Shown here: piece after piece, positions 1 to 8,997 of the stretch
How the letters are laid out: each line of letters opens with the position of its first letter
How positions within the stretch are numbered: position 1 is the first letter of the stretch
NCBI RefSeq assembly: GCF_000719265.1
Contig: NZ_JOFL01000003.1
Location: 62,001-126,000, forward strand
DNA: 64,000 nt
Direction: 5' to 3'
From: Streptomyces roseoverticillatus
Lineage (GTDB): Bacteria; Actinomycetota; Actinomycetes; Streptomycetales; Streptomycetaceae
Notes under the pieces: generated by a model
Told to the model about the DNA's origin: nothing
The model's database searches: none
What the model saw: the letters and a program-made list of their open reading frames with translations, nothing else
Translations under genes and position numbers: made by a program

Positions 1-199
1 TGACCGTGGCGCCGCCGTGGGCGTAGCGGGCGGCGTCGACGGCCTCCGCGAGGCGGGCCGCGTCCGCATCGGCGGCGACGACCGTCGCCCCGGCCTCGGC
101 CAGGCGCAGCAGCGTGGCGCGGCCGGCGGGGCCGGCGGCACCCGCCACTGCCACGACGGCACCGTCCAGCGGGCCGTTGCCGTTGGTGGGAGTGCTCAT
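1..199 (-). CDS. SDR family oxidoreductase, N-terminal part (cut by window edge)
   Basis: Only the first 66 codons lie in the window. The translation starts MSTPTNGNGPLDGAVVAVAG and contains the Rossmann glycine motif AGAAGPAG (about residues 19-26) followed by a strand ending in an acidic cluster (AADAD). This is the nucleotide-binding signature of short-chain dehydrogenases/reductases. ATG at 199 is preceded by an AAGGAG ribosome site. It starts 24 bp after the stop of the DUF6421 gene and is probably co-transcribed with it. The catalytic Ser-Tyr-Lys part is outside the window, so substrate and activity cannot be judged. Confidence 0.75.
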   Translation of the reverse strand, partial: MSTPTNGNGPLDGAVVAVAGAAGPAGRATLLRLAEAGATVVAADADAARLAEAVDAARYAHGGATV

Positions 200-222
200 G
201 GTCGTCTCCTTCGTCTGCTCGC

Positions 223-1620
223 TCACGCGGCCACCCGCTCGGCCTTCGCCGCGGTGATCCCCTTGGTCGAGGCGATCACGTGGCGCAGCTTCTTGGCAAG
301 CGCCTCGTAGAACATGCTGAGCGGGAACTCGTCCGGGAGCACGTCGTCCACGAGCTTGCGGGGCGGCTGGGCGAGGTCGAGGGCCTCGGGGCCCTTGGCC
401 CAGACGGAGCCGGGGTGCGGGGGGAGGTAGCAGGAGACCAGTTCGTAGGCGGCGAGCCAGTGGACCAGCTTGGGGCGGTCGATGCCGTCGCGGTAGAGCT
501 TCTCGATCTCGCCGCAGAGCTGGTTGGTGATCTGCGGGGCGCGGTCCCAGTCGATGTGGAGGGTGTTGTCCGTCCAGCGTACGACGTCGTGGCGGTGGAG
601 GTACGCGAAGAGGAGCTGGCCGCCGAGGCCGTCGTAGTTGCGGACGCGGTCGCCGGTGACCGGGAAGCGGAACATCCGGTCGAAGAGGACGGCGTACTGC
701 ACGTCACGGCCGTGCGCGTTGCCCTCGGCCTCCAGCTTCACGGCCTCCTTGAAGGCGGTGAGGTCGCAGCGGAGCTCCTCCAGGCCGTACATCCAGAACG
801 GCTGCCGCTGCTTGATCATGAAGGGGTCGAAGGGCAGGTCGCCGTGGCTGTGGGTGCGGTCGTGGACCATGTCCCACAGGACGAACGCCTGCTCACAGCG
901 GTGCTGGTCGCCGATCATGTCCTGGATGTCGGCGGGGAGCTCCAGGCCGAGGGCGGCGACGGCCGCCTCGGTGACGCGGCGGAAGCGGGCCGCCTCGCGG
1001 TCGCAGAAGATGCCGCCCCAGGTGAAGCGCTCGGGGGCCTCGCGGACGGCGATGGTCTCCGGGAAGAGGACGGCGGAGTTGGTGTCGTAGCCCGCGGTGA
1101 AGTCCTCGAAGGTGATGCCGAGGAAGAGCGGGTTGTCGTAGCGGGTGCGCTCCAGCTCGGCGAGCCACTCGGGCCAGACGACGCGCAGGACGACGGCCTC
1201 GAGATTGCGGTCGGGGTTGCCGTTCTGCGTGTACATCGGGAAGACGACGAGGTGCTGGAGGCCGTCGGCGCGCTGGGCCGCGGGCTGGAAGGCGAGGAGC
1301 GAGTCCAGGAAGTCGGGCACGCCGAAGCCGGCCTCCGCCCAGCGGCGCAGGTCGGCCACGAGGGCCTCGTGGTACGCGGCGTCGTGCGGCACGAGCGGCG
1401 AGAGCTGCCCGACGGCCGTGACGACGCGGTCCAGCTGGGCCCGGACGGCCTCGCCCGGTGGTGCGTCCTCGGCGGTGAAATCGATGGAGCCGTCCCGGGA
1501 CTGCCACGGCCGGATTGTTTCCACGGCGTCCTTGAGCTCGGCCCACGCGGGGTGATCGATCACCGGCTCGGCGGTCGATTTGTCGGCCCGTATCGCCGTC
1601 GACGCAAGGATTTCCGTCAT
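223..1620 (-). CDS. DUF6421 family protein
   Basis: A 465-residue protein recognised as the actinobacterial DUF6421 family. Conserved-looking blocks include VFPMYTQNGNPDRNLEAVVL and a His-rich HDRTHSHGDLPFDPFMIKQ segment in the middle. No function is established for the family. I chose ATG at 1620 because a strong GGAGGAG site lies just upstream. The frame stays open for 26 more codons upstream, but that stretch has no ribosome site and reads as promoter DNA. No signal peptide or membrane segment is visible, so it is probably cytoplasmic. The SDR gene follows 24 bp downstream, suggesting a two-gene operon in which DUF6421 and an oxidoreductase act together; that link is inference. Confidence 0.85.
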   Translation of the reverse strand: MTEILASTAIRADKSTAEPVIDHPAWAELKDAVETIRPWQSRDGSIDFTAEDAPPGEAVRAQLDRVVTAVGQLSPLVPHDAAYHEALVADLRRWAEAGFGVPDFLDSLLAFQPAAQRADGLQHLVVFPMYTQNGNPDRNLEAVVLRVVWPEWLAELERTRYDNPLFLGITFEDFTAGYDTNSAVLFPETIAVREAPERFTWGGIFCDREAARFRRVTEAAVAALGLELPADIQDMIGDQHRCEQAFVLWDMVHDRTHSHGDLPFDPFMIKQRQPFWMYGLEELRCDLTAFKEAVKLEAEGNAHGRDVQYAVLFDRMFRFPVTGDRVRNYDGLGGQLLFAYLHRHDVVRWTDNTLHIDWDRAPQITNQLCGEIEKLYRDGIDRPKLVHWLAAYELVSCYLPPHPGSVWAKGPEALDLAQPPRKLVDDVLPDEFPLSMFYEALAKKLRHVIASTKGITAAKAERVAA

Positions 1621-1655
1621 GGCTGCTCCTCCTCGGGAGAACTTGGCGTTAAGAC

Positions 1656-1685
1656 ACCGTATCCGTGCGCGCTTCTCCTGCTCAA
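1656..1685 (-). promoter_or_regulatory. Candidate housekeeping promoter for the DUF6421 gene
   Basis: On the minus strand TTGAGC (1685-1680) and TACGGT (1661-1656) are separated by 18 bp, a good match to a vegetative -35/-10 pair. The -10 lies 35 bp ahead of the ATG at 1620. Activity is inferred from sequence only. Confidence 0.5.
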
Positions 1686-1939
1686 GAGGGGAGGCCACAA
1701 ATTATCCTGCCGACCCCCAGGTAGGGCCGCCGTTTTTCCTGCACGCCTCCGCCATATGTGTTCCCGGATCCACAATTCCGACACATCGGCCCCAGCAGCC
1801 CCGTGAACTGTCCTAGTCGAGTTCCAGCCATTCCGGGCCGTCCCGGCGGCCCGGGGGTCCGCCCCTCCCACGTCCTCCGGGCCTACCCGCCCGCCGCCGG
1901 TGAATTCACGAAGGTGCAACAGTCTTCCGGTATTCGGAC

Positions 1940-1972
1940 GACCGGTGATCTGACCTGGACAGACCGGTGATC
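1940..1972. promoter_or_regulatory. 22-bp-spaced direct repeat ahead of the ABC importer operon
   Basis: GACCGGTGATC occurs at 1940-1950 and again at 1962-1972, so the copies start 22 bp apart, two helical turns. The second copy ends 19 bp before the start codon of the substrate-binding protein. Same-face repeats at this position suggest an operator, but no regulator gene is adjacent. In the rest of the gap between the divergent genes (about 1690-1935) I see no gene or clear element. Confidence 0.4.
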
Positions 1973-1991
1973 ACGCTGCCAGTCTCGCGCC

Positions 1992-2927
1992 ATGCCCGTC
2001 GCCAACCGGCCCACGCGCCGCACCGCCACCCCGGCCGCGCCCTCCGCCGTCCGCCGCACGGCCCCGGTCGCCGCCTGCCTCGCCGTCCTCCTCGCGGCCA
2101 CCGCCGGCTGTGCTCCCCAGGACGACAGCAGCTCCGGCTCGTCGAACTCCTCCGCAGCGCCGCCCGCCGCGGCCGCGTGCACGAAGGGGAAGCTGGCCAC
2201 GCAGGTCCCCGGCAAACTGACCGTGGGCACCGACAAGCCCGCCTACGCGCCCTGGTTCGAAGGCGACGACCCCGCGAACGGCAAGGGCTTCGAGTCGGCC
2301 GTCGCCTACGCCCTCGCCGAGCGGCTCGGGTACGACCGGGCCGACGTGGCCTGGCGGACCGTGCCCTTCAACACCGCCGTCGCCCCCGGCGCCAAGAAGT
2401 TCGACGTCGACCTCAACCAGGTCTCCGTCAGCGACGAGCGCCGCCGCGCCGTCGACTTCTCCTCCGGCTACTACGACGTCCGCCAGGCCGTCATCGCCCT
2501 CAAGGACTCCCCCGCCGCCAAGGCCGGGAACGTCGCCGACCTCAAGCACGTCAAGCTCGGCGCCCAGGTCGGCACCACCAGCCTCGACGTCGTCAACGAC
2601 GTCATCAAGCCCGGCGAACGGCCCGCCGTCTTCCAGAAGAACGACTACGCCAAGACCGCGCTCAAGAACGGCCAGGTCGAGGCGATCGTCGTGGACCTGC
2701 CGACCGCCTTCTACATCACCTCCGCCGAGATCCAGGAGGCCAGGATCGTCGGCCAGTTCGAGGCCGGGGGCGGCAAGCCCGAGCAGTTCGGTCTCGTCCT
2801 CGACAAGGGCAGCCGCCTCACCTCGTGCGTCAGCGGCGCCGTCGACTCCCTCCGCAAGGACGGCACGCTCGCCCGCCTGGAGAAGAAGTGGCTCTCCGAG
2901 GCCGCCGACGCCCCGGTGCTGAAGTGA
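1992..2927 (+). CDS. Amino-acid ABC transporter substrate-binding lipoprotein
   Basis: A 311-residue family 3 extracellular solute-binding protein. A signal peptide runs to a lipobox LLAATAGC with the lipidated cysteine at residue 40, followed by a Ser-rich linker. The mature domain has typical polar amino-acid binder features: LTVGTDKPAYAPWF near the start, FDVDLNQVSVSDERRRAVDFS in the ligand region and KKFDVDL/DLPTAFYI-type strands. It should be anchored outside the membrane and deliver a polar amino acid to the permease encoded next, with which it overlaps by 4 bp. The exact substrate cannot be read from sequence. ATG at 1992 directly begins the basic N-region of the signal peptide. Confidence 0.9.
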   Translation: MPVANRPTRRTATPAAPSAVRRTAPVAACLAVLLAATAGCAPQDDSSSGSSNSSAAPPAAAACTKGKLATQVPGKLTVGTDKPAYAPWFEGDDPANGKGFESAVAYALAERLGYDRADVAWRTVPFNTAVAPGAKKFDVDLNQVSVSDERRRAVDFSSGYYDVRQAVIALKDSPAAKAGNVADLKHVKLGAQVGTTSLDVVNDVIKPGERPAVFQKNDYAKTALKNGQVEAIVVDLPTAFYITSAEIQEARIVGQFEAGGGKPEQFGLVLDKGSRLTSCVSGAVDSLRKDGTLARLEKKWLSEAADAPVLK

Positions 2928-3840
2928 GCGCCGGCGAAGCGGCCGCCGCCGGGCCCGGGGACGCCGTGCCGTCCCTGGTGAAGAACGCCGCCCAGGACGC
3001 CTACACCCCCTCCGCACGGCGCCTCGAACGGGAGCGCTTCAAACGGACGCGGGCGCGCCGCGCCACGGCCGTCGCCGCCGGCAGCACCCTGGTCACGGGC
3101 GCCGTCCTGTTCGTGGCCGTCGTCAGCTCCCCCGGCTGGCCGCGCACCCGTGAAACGTTTCTGAACGGGCACTACGCGCGCGAGGCGCTGCCCCAGGTTC
3201 TGGAGGGCCTCTGGCTGAACCTCCGCCTGCTGGTCGTGTGCGGGGCGGCCGTGCTCGTCCTCGGCCTGCTGATCGCCGTCGCCCGTACCCTGCGCGGCCC
3301 GGTCTTCTTCCCGCTGCGCGCGCTCGCCACCGCCTACACCGACTTCTTCCGCGGGCTGCCCCTGGTGATCTGCCTGCTGATGGTCGTCTTCGGCGTCCCG
3401 GCGCTGCGGCTGCAGGGAGTGACGACCGACCCGGTGCTGCTGGGCGGGACGGCGCTGGTGCTGACCTACTCGGCGTACGTCGCCGAGGTCTTCCGCGCGG
3501 GCATCGAGTCCGTGCACCCCAGCCAGCGCGCCGCCGCCCGCTCGCTGGGCCTCAGCGCCCGCCAGACCCTGCGGTTCGTCATCCTCCCGCAGGCCGTGCG
3601 CAGGGTCGTGCCGCCTCTCCTGAACGACCTGGTCTCGCTGCAGAAGGACACCGGGCTCGTCTCGATCGCGGGCGCGGTGGACGCCGTCTACGCGGCCCAG
3701 ATCCTTTCGAGCAAGAGCTTCAACTACACGCCGTACGTGGTCGCCGGGCTCATCTTCGTCGCCCTCACCATCCCCATGACCCGCTTCACCGACTGGGTCA
3801 CGGCACGGACGGACCGCCGGCGGGCACAGGGAGGGATCGT

Positions 3841-3844
<4 letters not shown>
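2924..3844 (+). CDS. Amino-acid ABC transporter permease
   Basis: A 306-residue His/Glu/Gln/Arg/opine-type permease. The GTG start at 2924 overlaps the upstream stop (GTGA), so translation is probably coupled. After a hydrophilic N-terminal tail of about 50 residues come five or more hydrophobic helices. The ATPase-contact EAA loop is clear: RAAARSLGLSARQTLRFVIL followed by PQ. The block TDFFRGLPLVI is typical of this family. It forms the membrane channel for the importer, probably as a homodimer since only one permease gene is present. The long N-terminal tail is somewhat unusual, and a later start cannot be excluded. Confidence 0.9.
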
Positions 3845-4593
<749 letters not shown>

Positions 4594-4621
4594 GCCGACC
4601 GTGAGTTGCGCGGCCCTGGAA

Positions 4622-4698
4622 TGAGAAGCCTTGGGGTGAGAACCCTGGGGATGAGGGCCTCGAAGTGAGAAGGAGTAACTCGAAGTGAGAAGGAGTAA
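4622..4698. repeat. TGAG-phased repeat tract with an exact 20-bp tandem duplication
   Basis: Downstream of the ATPase stop the motif TGAG recurs at 4622, 4637, 4652, 4666 and 4686. The last part is an exact 20-bp tandem duplication (4659-4678 and 4679-4698) containing GAAGTGAGAAGG. Earlier units are diverged (GGGTGAGAA, GGATGAGG). It is non-coding and leads straight into the terminator stem. Confidence 0.85.
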
Positions 4699-4728
4699 GG
4701 GGCGCTGCTCAATGGGCAGCGCCCCTTA
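4696..4728. terminator. Bidirectional terminator hairpin
   Basis: A perfect 13-bp stem (4696-4708 pairs with 4716-4728) closes a 7-nt loop between the converging importer operon and GNAT gene. The stem begins TAAGGGGCGCTGC. A/T residues at the base on both sides let it work in either direction. Confidence 0.8.
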
Positions 4729-4736
4729 CCGCGTCC

Positions 4737-5279
4737 TCAGGCCAGTTCCTTGATCAGCAGCTCGAACTCCAGGTCGTCACGCTGCGGGATACCGAAGCGC
4801 TCGTCCCCGTACGGGAACGGGCTCATCCGCCCGGTGCGCCGGTAGCCCCGGCGCTCATACCAGGCGATCAGCTCGTCACGCTGCCTGATGACGGTCATGT
4901 GCATCTCCGTGGCGCCCCACTCGGCGTGGACCAGCCGCTCGGCCTCCGCGATGACCACCTTGCCGAGCCCGCCGCCCTGGATCTCCGGGCTGACGGCGAA
5001 CATCCCGAAGTACGCGTGCGCTCCCCGGTGTTCGAGCTGGCAGCAGGCCACTATCCGGCCGCCGCGCTCGACCACCAGCAGCCTGCTCGCCGGGTCCGTC
5101 ACCACGGCCTCGACGCCCTCGGGGTCGGTGCGCTGGCCGTCCAGCAGGTCCGCCTCGGTCGTCCAGCCGGCGCGGCTCGCGTCACCGCGGTAGGCCGACT
5201 CGACGAGCGCCACGAGTACGGGCACGTCGTCGGCGGTCGCGTCCCGGAAGCTCGTCTCGGTGCTGCTGATGGTGTCCAT
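4737..5279 (-). CDS. GNAT family N-acetyltransferase
   Basis: A 180-residue protein with the acetyl-CoA binding motif A: FAVSPEIQGGGLGKVVI, matching the Q/RxxGxG/A loop, followed by helix AEAERLV. The C-terminal WYERRGYRRTG block is the usual motif B of GNAT enzymes. It should transfer acetyl from acetyl-CoA to a small-molecule or protein amine; the substrate is not predictable. ATG at 5279 (MDTISSTET) was chosen because the preceding in-frame stretch is Arg/Gly-rich with no domain character. The ribosome site is weak (GGAGAGG well upstream). It faces the importer operon across the terminator. Confidence 0.85.
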   Translation of the reverse strand: MDTISSTETSFRDATADDVPVLVALVESAYRGDASRAGWTTEADLLDGQRTDPEGVEAVVTDPASRLLVVERGGRIVACCQLEHRGAHAYFGMFAVSPEIQGGGLGKVVIAEAERLVHAEWGATEMHMTVIRQRDELIAWYERRGYRRTGRMSPFPYGDERFGIPQRDDLEFELLIKELA

Positions 5280-5506
5280 CGTGTTCCTGGGGTCCTCTCC
5301 GTACGGCGGTTCCGGCTCCACGTGAACACTAACCCGGCCCCGGCGCGCGGCCGTCGCCCGCTTGCGCGCCCCTGGCGTGCGACCGCGCGTGCGCGGGCGC
5401 ACTTCTACCCCTCCTATTCCCCTTCCGTGCGCCCATGCGCCCCCATGTGCACTCGTCCCCGGGGGAATCAACCGGAGGTGGGTCTGCGCGTCAGGGGAGG
5501 TGTGCC

Positions 5507-6091
5507 GTGCACGGACCGCCGCTGATCGGCTGGCTGCTGGTGGCGCTGTGCGCCGCGACGGGCGCGTACTGCCTGGTGCGCCTCCACGCGGGCCCTGGAG
5601 GGGAGCGCCGGGCCGTCGGGAGCGATGCCCTCATGGGGCTCGGCATGGCCGCCATGGCCGTTCCGGCCACGGTCCTGGACACGCGGCCGTGGGGTGCCCT
5701 GCTGTTCGCCGTCGTCTTCGGGGCAGCCGGGGTGCACACACTGGTGGCCGTGGCCCGGGGCCGCCTGGACACTGCTCACCTCCACCACGCCGTGGGCGCG
5801 TTCGCCATGGTCTATATGGCGCTGGCGATGGCCGGCGGCCCCGCGGGCGGCCGGAGCGTGCACGCGGGCACGGCCGCGCACGCCGCGGTGGCGCACGAGC
5901 CGGCCGGCACCCCGCTGCTGACGGGGCTGCTGCTGGTGTACTTCGCCGTGTACGTGGTCCGCACGGTGGCCGTGCTCGTCCCCGTCACCGTCGCCTCGGG
6001 GCAGCTCACCTGGCCGGGCCGGCCGGACCTCACGCACGCCTGCCGGCTGTCCATGGGCATCGGCATGCTGGCCATGCTGCTGACGCTCTGA
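5507..6091 (+). CDS. DUF5134 domain membrane protein
   Basis: A 194-residue protein, almost entirely membrane helices, matching the actinobacterial DUF5134 family. Several helices carry small residues and His/Met, for example HLHHAVGAFAMVYMALAMAGG, and there is a His-containing loop (VHAGTAAHAAVAHE). This arrangement suggests, but does not prove, metal or haem contact. GTG at 5507 is preceded by GGGAGG at a good distance. An M56 peptidase gene follows after an 87-bp gap. No function is known for the family. Confidence 0.75.
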   Translation: MHGPPLIGWLLVALCAATGAYCLVRLHAGPGGERRAVGSDALMGLGMAAMAVPATVLDTRPWGALLFAVVFGAAGVHTLVAVARGRLDTAHLHHAVGAFAMVYMALAMAGGPAGGRSVHAGTAAHAAVAHEPAGTPLLTGLLLVYFAVYVVRTVAVLVPVTVASGQLTWPGRPDLTHACRLSMGIGMLAMLLTL

Positions 6092-6130
6092 GCGCGCGCC
6101 CCGGCCACCCCGTGGCGTGCGTCACTTCGC

Positions 6131-6171
6131 GTACGGGACCGTACCCCTGCCCGCGCCGCCGCTCATAGGCT
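6131..6171 (+). promoter_or_regulatory. Inverted repeat and -10 for a probably leaderless M56 gene
   Basis: A perfect inverted repeat GTACGG-GA-CCGTAC lies at 6131-6144. Downstream, TAGGCT at 6166-6171 ends 7 bp before the ATG at 6179, the usual geometry of a leaderless actinobacterial transcript. The dyad overlaps the expected -35 region and could be an operator. Confidence 0.4.
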
Positions 6172-6178
6172 GACGGCC

Positions 6179-7129
6179 ATGATGGTCCCGCTCGCGCTGC
6201 TGGTCCTCGGCGCACTGGTGGCGGCGCTGGCGCCGCGTGTGCTGACGCGCTCCGACTGGCCGGACCGCGAGCCGGTCGTGGCGCTGTGGGTGTGGCAGTG
6301 CGCGGTGGCGGCCGTGCTGCTGTGCTGTCTGCTCGCCATGGCGCTGAGCGCCGCCGCGGCCTGGGAGGCCGTGCGCGGGCACGTCTTCGCCGCAGCGCCG
6401 CACGGTGTGGTCGAGGCGTACGCCCTCACCGCCTACGCCGCGTGGGCCGCGCCGCTGGCCCTGACGCTGGCGAGCGGTGCCGCGTGGACGGCGTGGATGC
6501 TGAGCCGCGAGATCCGCTGGGCGCGCGCCGGTCGCCGCAGGCGCCACGCAGAGTTGCTGGTGCGTTCCCCCTTGCTGCCCGGCGAGGAGCCCGGCGGGGA
6601 CCGGCTCGTGGTGCTGGAGGGCGACCGCCCGGACGCCTGGTGGCTGCCCGGCGGCCAGGCCCCGCAGCTGGTGATCACGACGGGGGCGCTGCGCCGCCTC
6701 AAAGGCTCGCAGCTGGATGCGGTGCTGGCCCACGAGCAGGGTCACGCCCGGGCCCGGCACCACTGGCTGCTGCACGTCTCCTCAGCGCTCGCGAACGGCT
6801 TCCCGCAGGTGCCGGTGTTCGCGGCGTTCCGCGACCAGGTCCACCACCTGGTCGAACTGGCGGCGGACGATGCCGCGTCGCGGCGCTTCGGCCGGCTGAC
6901 GACCGCCCTGGCCCTGGTGGAGCTGAACGAGGACCGCGGGGTGTTCGGGCCGTGCCCGTCCCAGCTGTCCCAGGTGCCGACGCGGGTGCAGCGGTTGCTG
7001 GCCCCCGCGCCCCGGCTGACTGCGGCGCGGCGGCTGCGGCTGACGGCGGTGGCCTCCCTGGTGCCGGCGGTCCCGCTGCTGGTCACGTTCATGCCGGGCC
7101 TGAGCGCACTGAGCCGGTCCGGCTCGTAG
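6179..7129 (+). CDS. M56 (BlaR1-like) membrane zinc metallopeptidase
   Basis: A 316-residue membrane protein with helices near residues 1-20, 35-62 and 82-105 and a C-terminal helix. Between them lies a gluzincin-type zinc site HEQGH at residues 185-189. The downstream ELAADDAA segment would supply the third ligand. This is the Streptomyces-type M56 peptidase related to the membrane protease part of BlaR1/MecR1, without the penicillin sensor domain. It probably cleaves a cytoplasmic or membrane target. No BlaI repressor gene is adjacent, unlike many loci of this type. Two ATGs lie in tandem (6179 and 6182). Confidence 0.85.
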   Translation: MMVPLALLVLGALVAALAPRVLTRSDWPDREPVVALWVWQCAVAAVLLCCLLAMALSAAAAWEAVRGHVFAAAPHGVVEAYALTAYAAWAAPLALTLASGAAWTAWMLSREIRWARAGRRRRHAELLVRSPLLPGEEPGGDRLVVLEGDRPDAWWLPGGQAPQLVITTGALRRLKGSQLDAVLAHEQGHARARHHWLLHVSSALANGFPQVPVFAAFRDQVHHLVELAADDAASRRFGRLTTALALVELNEDRGVFGPCPSQLSQVPTRVQRLLAPAPRLTAARRLRLTAVASLVPAVPLLVTFMPGLSALSRSGS

Positions 7130-7194
7130 GCGCGGCACGGCCGAACGGCCGGGAGCAGGCGGCCGTTGCGAACGAGTAGCCCTGCCGGGGCACC

Positions 7195-7941
7195 ATGGGC
7201 CACGATCGCCCCATGCACGCCCCGCCGCGGCCTTCGCCCGCACTCCCCCGCTCCCCTTCCCGCACGACCGCCCGGCCGGTGGCGATCCGCACCGGACTCG
7301 CCCTCGCCGCCGTGTTCGGTGTGCTGCTGGCCCTGGTGGCCTGCGCGTGGGAGCCGCTCGTCTCACTCGACCGGTACGTCGCGGACGGGCTGCACCCCGT
7401 GGCCGTGGAGCACCGCGGCTGGACGCGGTGCGTCCGTGTGCTCTCCGACCGGCTGTGGGACCCCTGGACGATGCGCGCCGCCCTGGCCGTCGCCGTGCTG
7501 TGGCTCGCGCGGCGGCGCGACTGGCTGCTCTGCGCCTGGATCGCCGGCACGTCGGCCCTGGGCACCTCGCTCCAGCAGGGGCTCAAGGCGGCGGTGGGGC
7601 GGGCCCGTCCGAGCTGGCCGGACCCGGTGGCGACCGCGCACTACGCGGCGTTCCCCTCGGGGCACGCCCTGACGGCGACGGTCACCTGCGGGCTCCTCGT
7701 GTGGCTCCTGTGGCGACACGGCGTACGGGCAGTGGGGCTGCGGGCCGCTCTGGCGGCCGGCGCGGTGTCGGTGCTCGGGGTCGGCTTCACCCGGCTGTAC
7801 CTGGGGGTCCACTGGCTGTCGGACGTCGTGGGCGGGTGGCTGCTGGGCGGGGCGCTGGTGGCGGTTTCCGCGGCGTTGTTCGAGTTGCTGACGGGCAGGC
7901 GGGCGGACGGGGCGGGAACGGGTGGGGCGGCGCGGCGGTGA
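7195..7941 (+). CDS. PAP2 superfamily membrane phosphatase
   Basis: A 248-residue protein with all three PAP2 phosphatase signatures: KAAVGRARP (residues 131-139), PSGH (154-157) and TRLYLGVHWLSD (about 198-209), with the catalytic histidines in the last two. Five to six membrane helices surround them. It should hydrolyse lipid phosphates such as phosphatidate or undecaprenyl diphosphate at the outer membrane face. The start could be ATG 7195 or ATG 7213; neither has a good ribosome site, and TAGCCC about 13 bp ahead of 7195 may be a -10 for a leaderless message. It lies between the M56 gene and a repeat-bearing gap. Confidence 0.88.
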   Translation: MGHDRPMHAPPRPSPALPRSPSRTTARPVAIRTGLALAAVFGVLLALVACAWEPLVSLDRYVADGLHPVAVEHRGWTRCVRVLSDRLWDPWTMRAALAVAVLWLARRRDWLLCAWIAGTSALGTSLQQGLKAAVGRARPSWPDPVATAHYAAFPSGHALTATVTCGLLVWLLWRHGVRAVGLRAALAAGAVSVLGVGFTRLYLGVHWLSDVVGGWLLGGALVAVSAALFELLTGRRADGAGTGGAARR

Positions 7942-8000
7942 GCCGATCCGCGGCCCTCGGCCCGATACCCGGCAACCGTCCGGCGCTCCGTGCGACGCTG

Positions 8001-8060
8001 GCCTCTCTGACATCAAGCCGGCCTCTCTGACACCAAGCCGGCTTCTCTGACATCAATCAA
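8001..8060. repeat. Three tandem copies of a 20-bp unit
   Basis: Units at 8001-8020, 8021-8040 and 8041-8060 share GCCTCTCTGACATCAAGCCG. Copy 2 has C for T at one site, copy 3 has T for C at one site, and its last four bases have diverged. The array ends 44 bp before the start of the HAD gene. It is non-coding. It could be slippage or a multimeric protein site. Confidence 0.85.
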
Positions 8061-8104
8061 TGAGCCCGCCGTCTGCTCGCACGGACGGGGGCTGAGGGGG
8101 CGTC

Positions 8105-8800
8105 ATGACGGTCAAGGGAGTGCTCTTCGACTTCTCCGGCACGCTGTTCCGGGTCGAGTCGGCCGTGTCGTGGCTGACCGCGGCGCTGGAGCGGACGGGC
8201 GTACGGATGGGTGAGACCGAAGCGGCCGGGGCCGCCCGGCGGTTGGAGGAGGCGGGCGCGCTCCCGGGCGGTGCGCATCCGGGCTCCGTACCGCCGCATC
8301 TGACCGAGGTGTGGGCCGCGCGCGACCGCAGCGCGGAGGAGCACCGCGCCGCGTACACCGGCCTGGCGCGCGAGGTGCCGCTGCCCCGGACCGAGGTCTA
8401 CGACGCGCTGTACGAGCGCCACAAGGAGCCGGCCGCCTGGCGCCCGTACGCCGATGCGTGCGGTGTCCTCGGTGAGCTGCGGCGGCGCGGTGTGCGAACG
8501 GCCGTGGTCAGCAACGTGGGCTGGGATCTGCGGCCGGTGTTCCGGGCGCACGGCCTCGACACATGGGTGGACGCCTATGTCCTGTCCTTCGAACACGGTG
8601 TGCAGAAGCCCGATCCACAGCTGTTCCTGGCGGCCTGTCAGGCGCTCGGGCTGACTCCCGGGGAGGTGCTGATGGTGGGGGACGACCGCCGGGCCGACGG
8701 GGGAGCCGCCGCGCTGGGCTGTGCGGTGCATCTGGTGGATCATTTGCCCGTCGAGGAGCGGCCGGCGGGCCTGCGGCCGGTGCTCGGGCTGCTCGGCTGA
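8105..8800 (+). CDS. HAD family hydrolase
   Basis: A 231-residue haloacid dehalogenase-superfamily protein. Motif I is LFDFSGTLF, motif II is VVSNVGWD, motif III is the lysine in HGVQKPDPQLF, and motif IV is MVGDDRRADG. The nucleophilic first Asp is present, but the second Asp of the usual DxD is Ser (DFSGT). This still allows a phosphoenzyme but may slow or alter its breakdown. The cap is helical, as in subfamily I. It may act on a small phosphate ester; the substrate is unknown. ATG at 8105 lies behind GAGGGGGCGTC. The triple repeat lies immediately upstream. Confidence 0.85.
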   Translation: MTVKGVLFDFSGTLFRVESAVSWLTAALERTGVRMGETEAAGAARRLEEAGALPGGAHPGSVPPHLTEVWAARDRSAEEHRAAYTGLAREVPLPRTEVYDALYERHKEPAAWRPYADACGVLGELRRRGVRTAVVSNVGWDLRPVFRAHGLDTWVDAYVLSFEHGVQKPDPQLFLAACQALGLTPGEVLMVGDDRRADGGAAALGCAVHLVDHLPVEERPAGLRPVLGLLG

Positions 8801-8997
8801 CGGCCGCCGGCAGGCCTGCCGGCGAAGCCCGCTGCTGAGCTCCCCCGGGCTGTACGAGACCGCCCCGCTGGTCTGGGCGGTCCCCCGCTCCGCCCAGGCC
8901 AGCCACACGCCGGAGTCGTACCACGCCGGGGCGGGCAGGACGGCCGGACAGCTCCTGAGTATATTGGCCCGGAGCCAGTCAACGCAGGAGTTACGGA

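Noticed and set aside
1621..1698. Longer DUF6421 start 26 codons upstream
   Set aside because: No ribosome site there, and the stretch contains the likely promoter; ATG 1620 has GGAGGAG.
8105..8800. HAD gene as a pseudogene because motif I is DFSGT
   Set aside because: The nucleophile and all other motifs are intact and the frame is full length; Ser at this site occurs in active HAD relatives.
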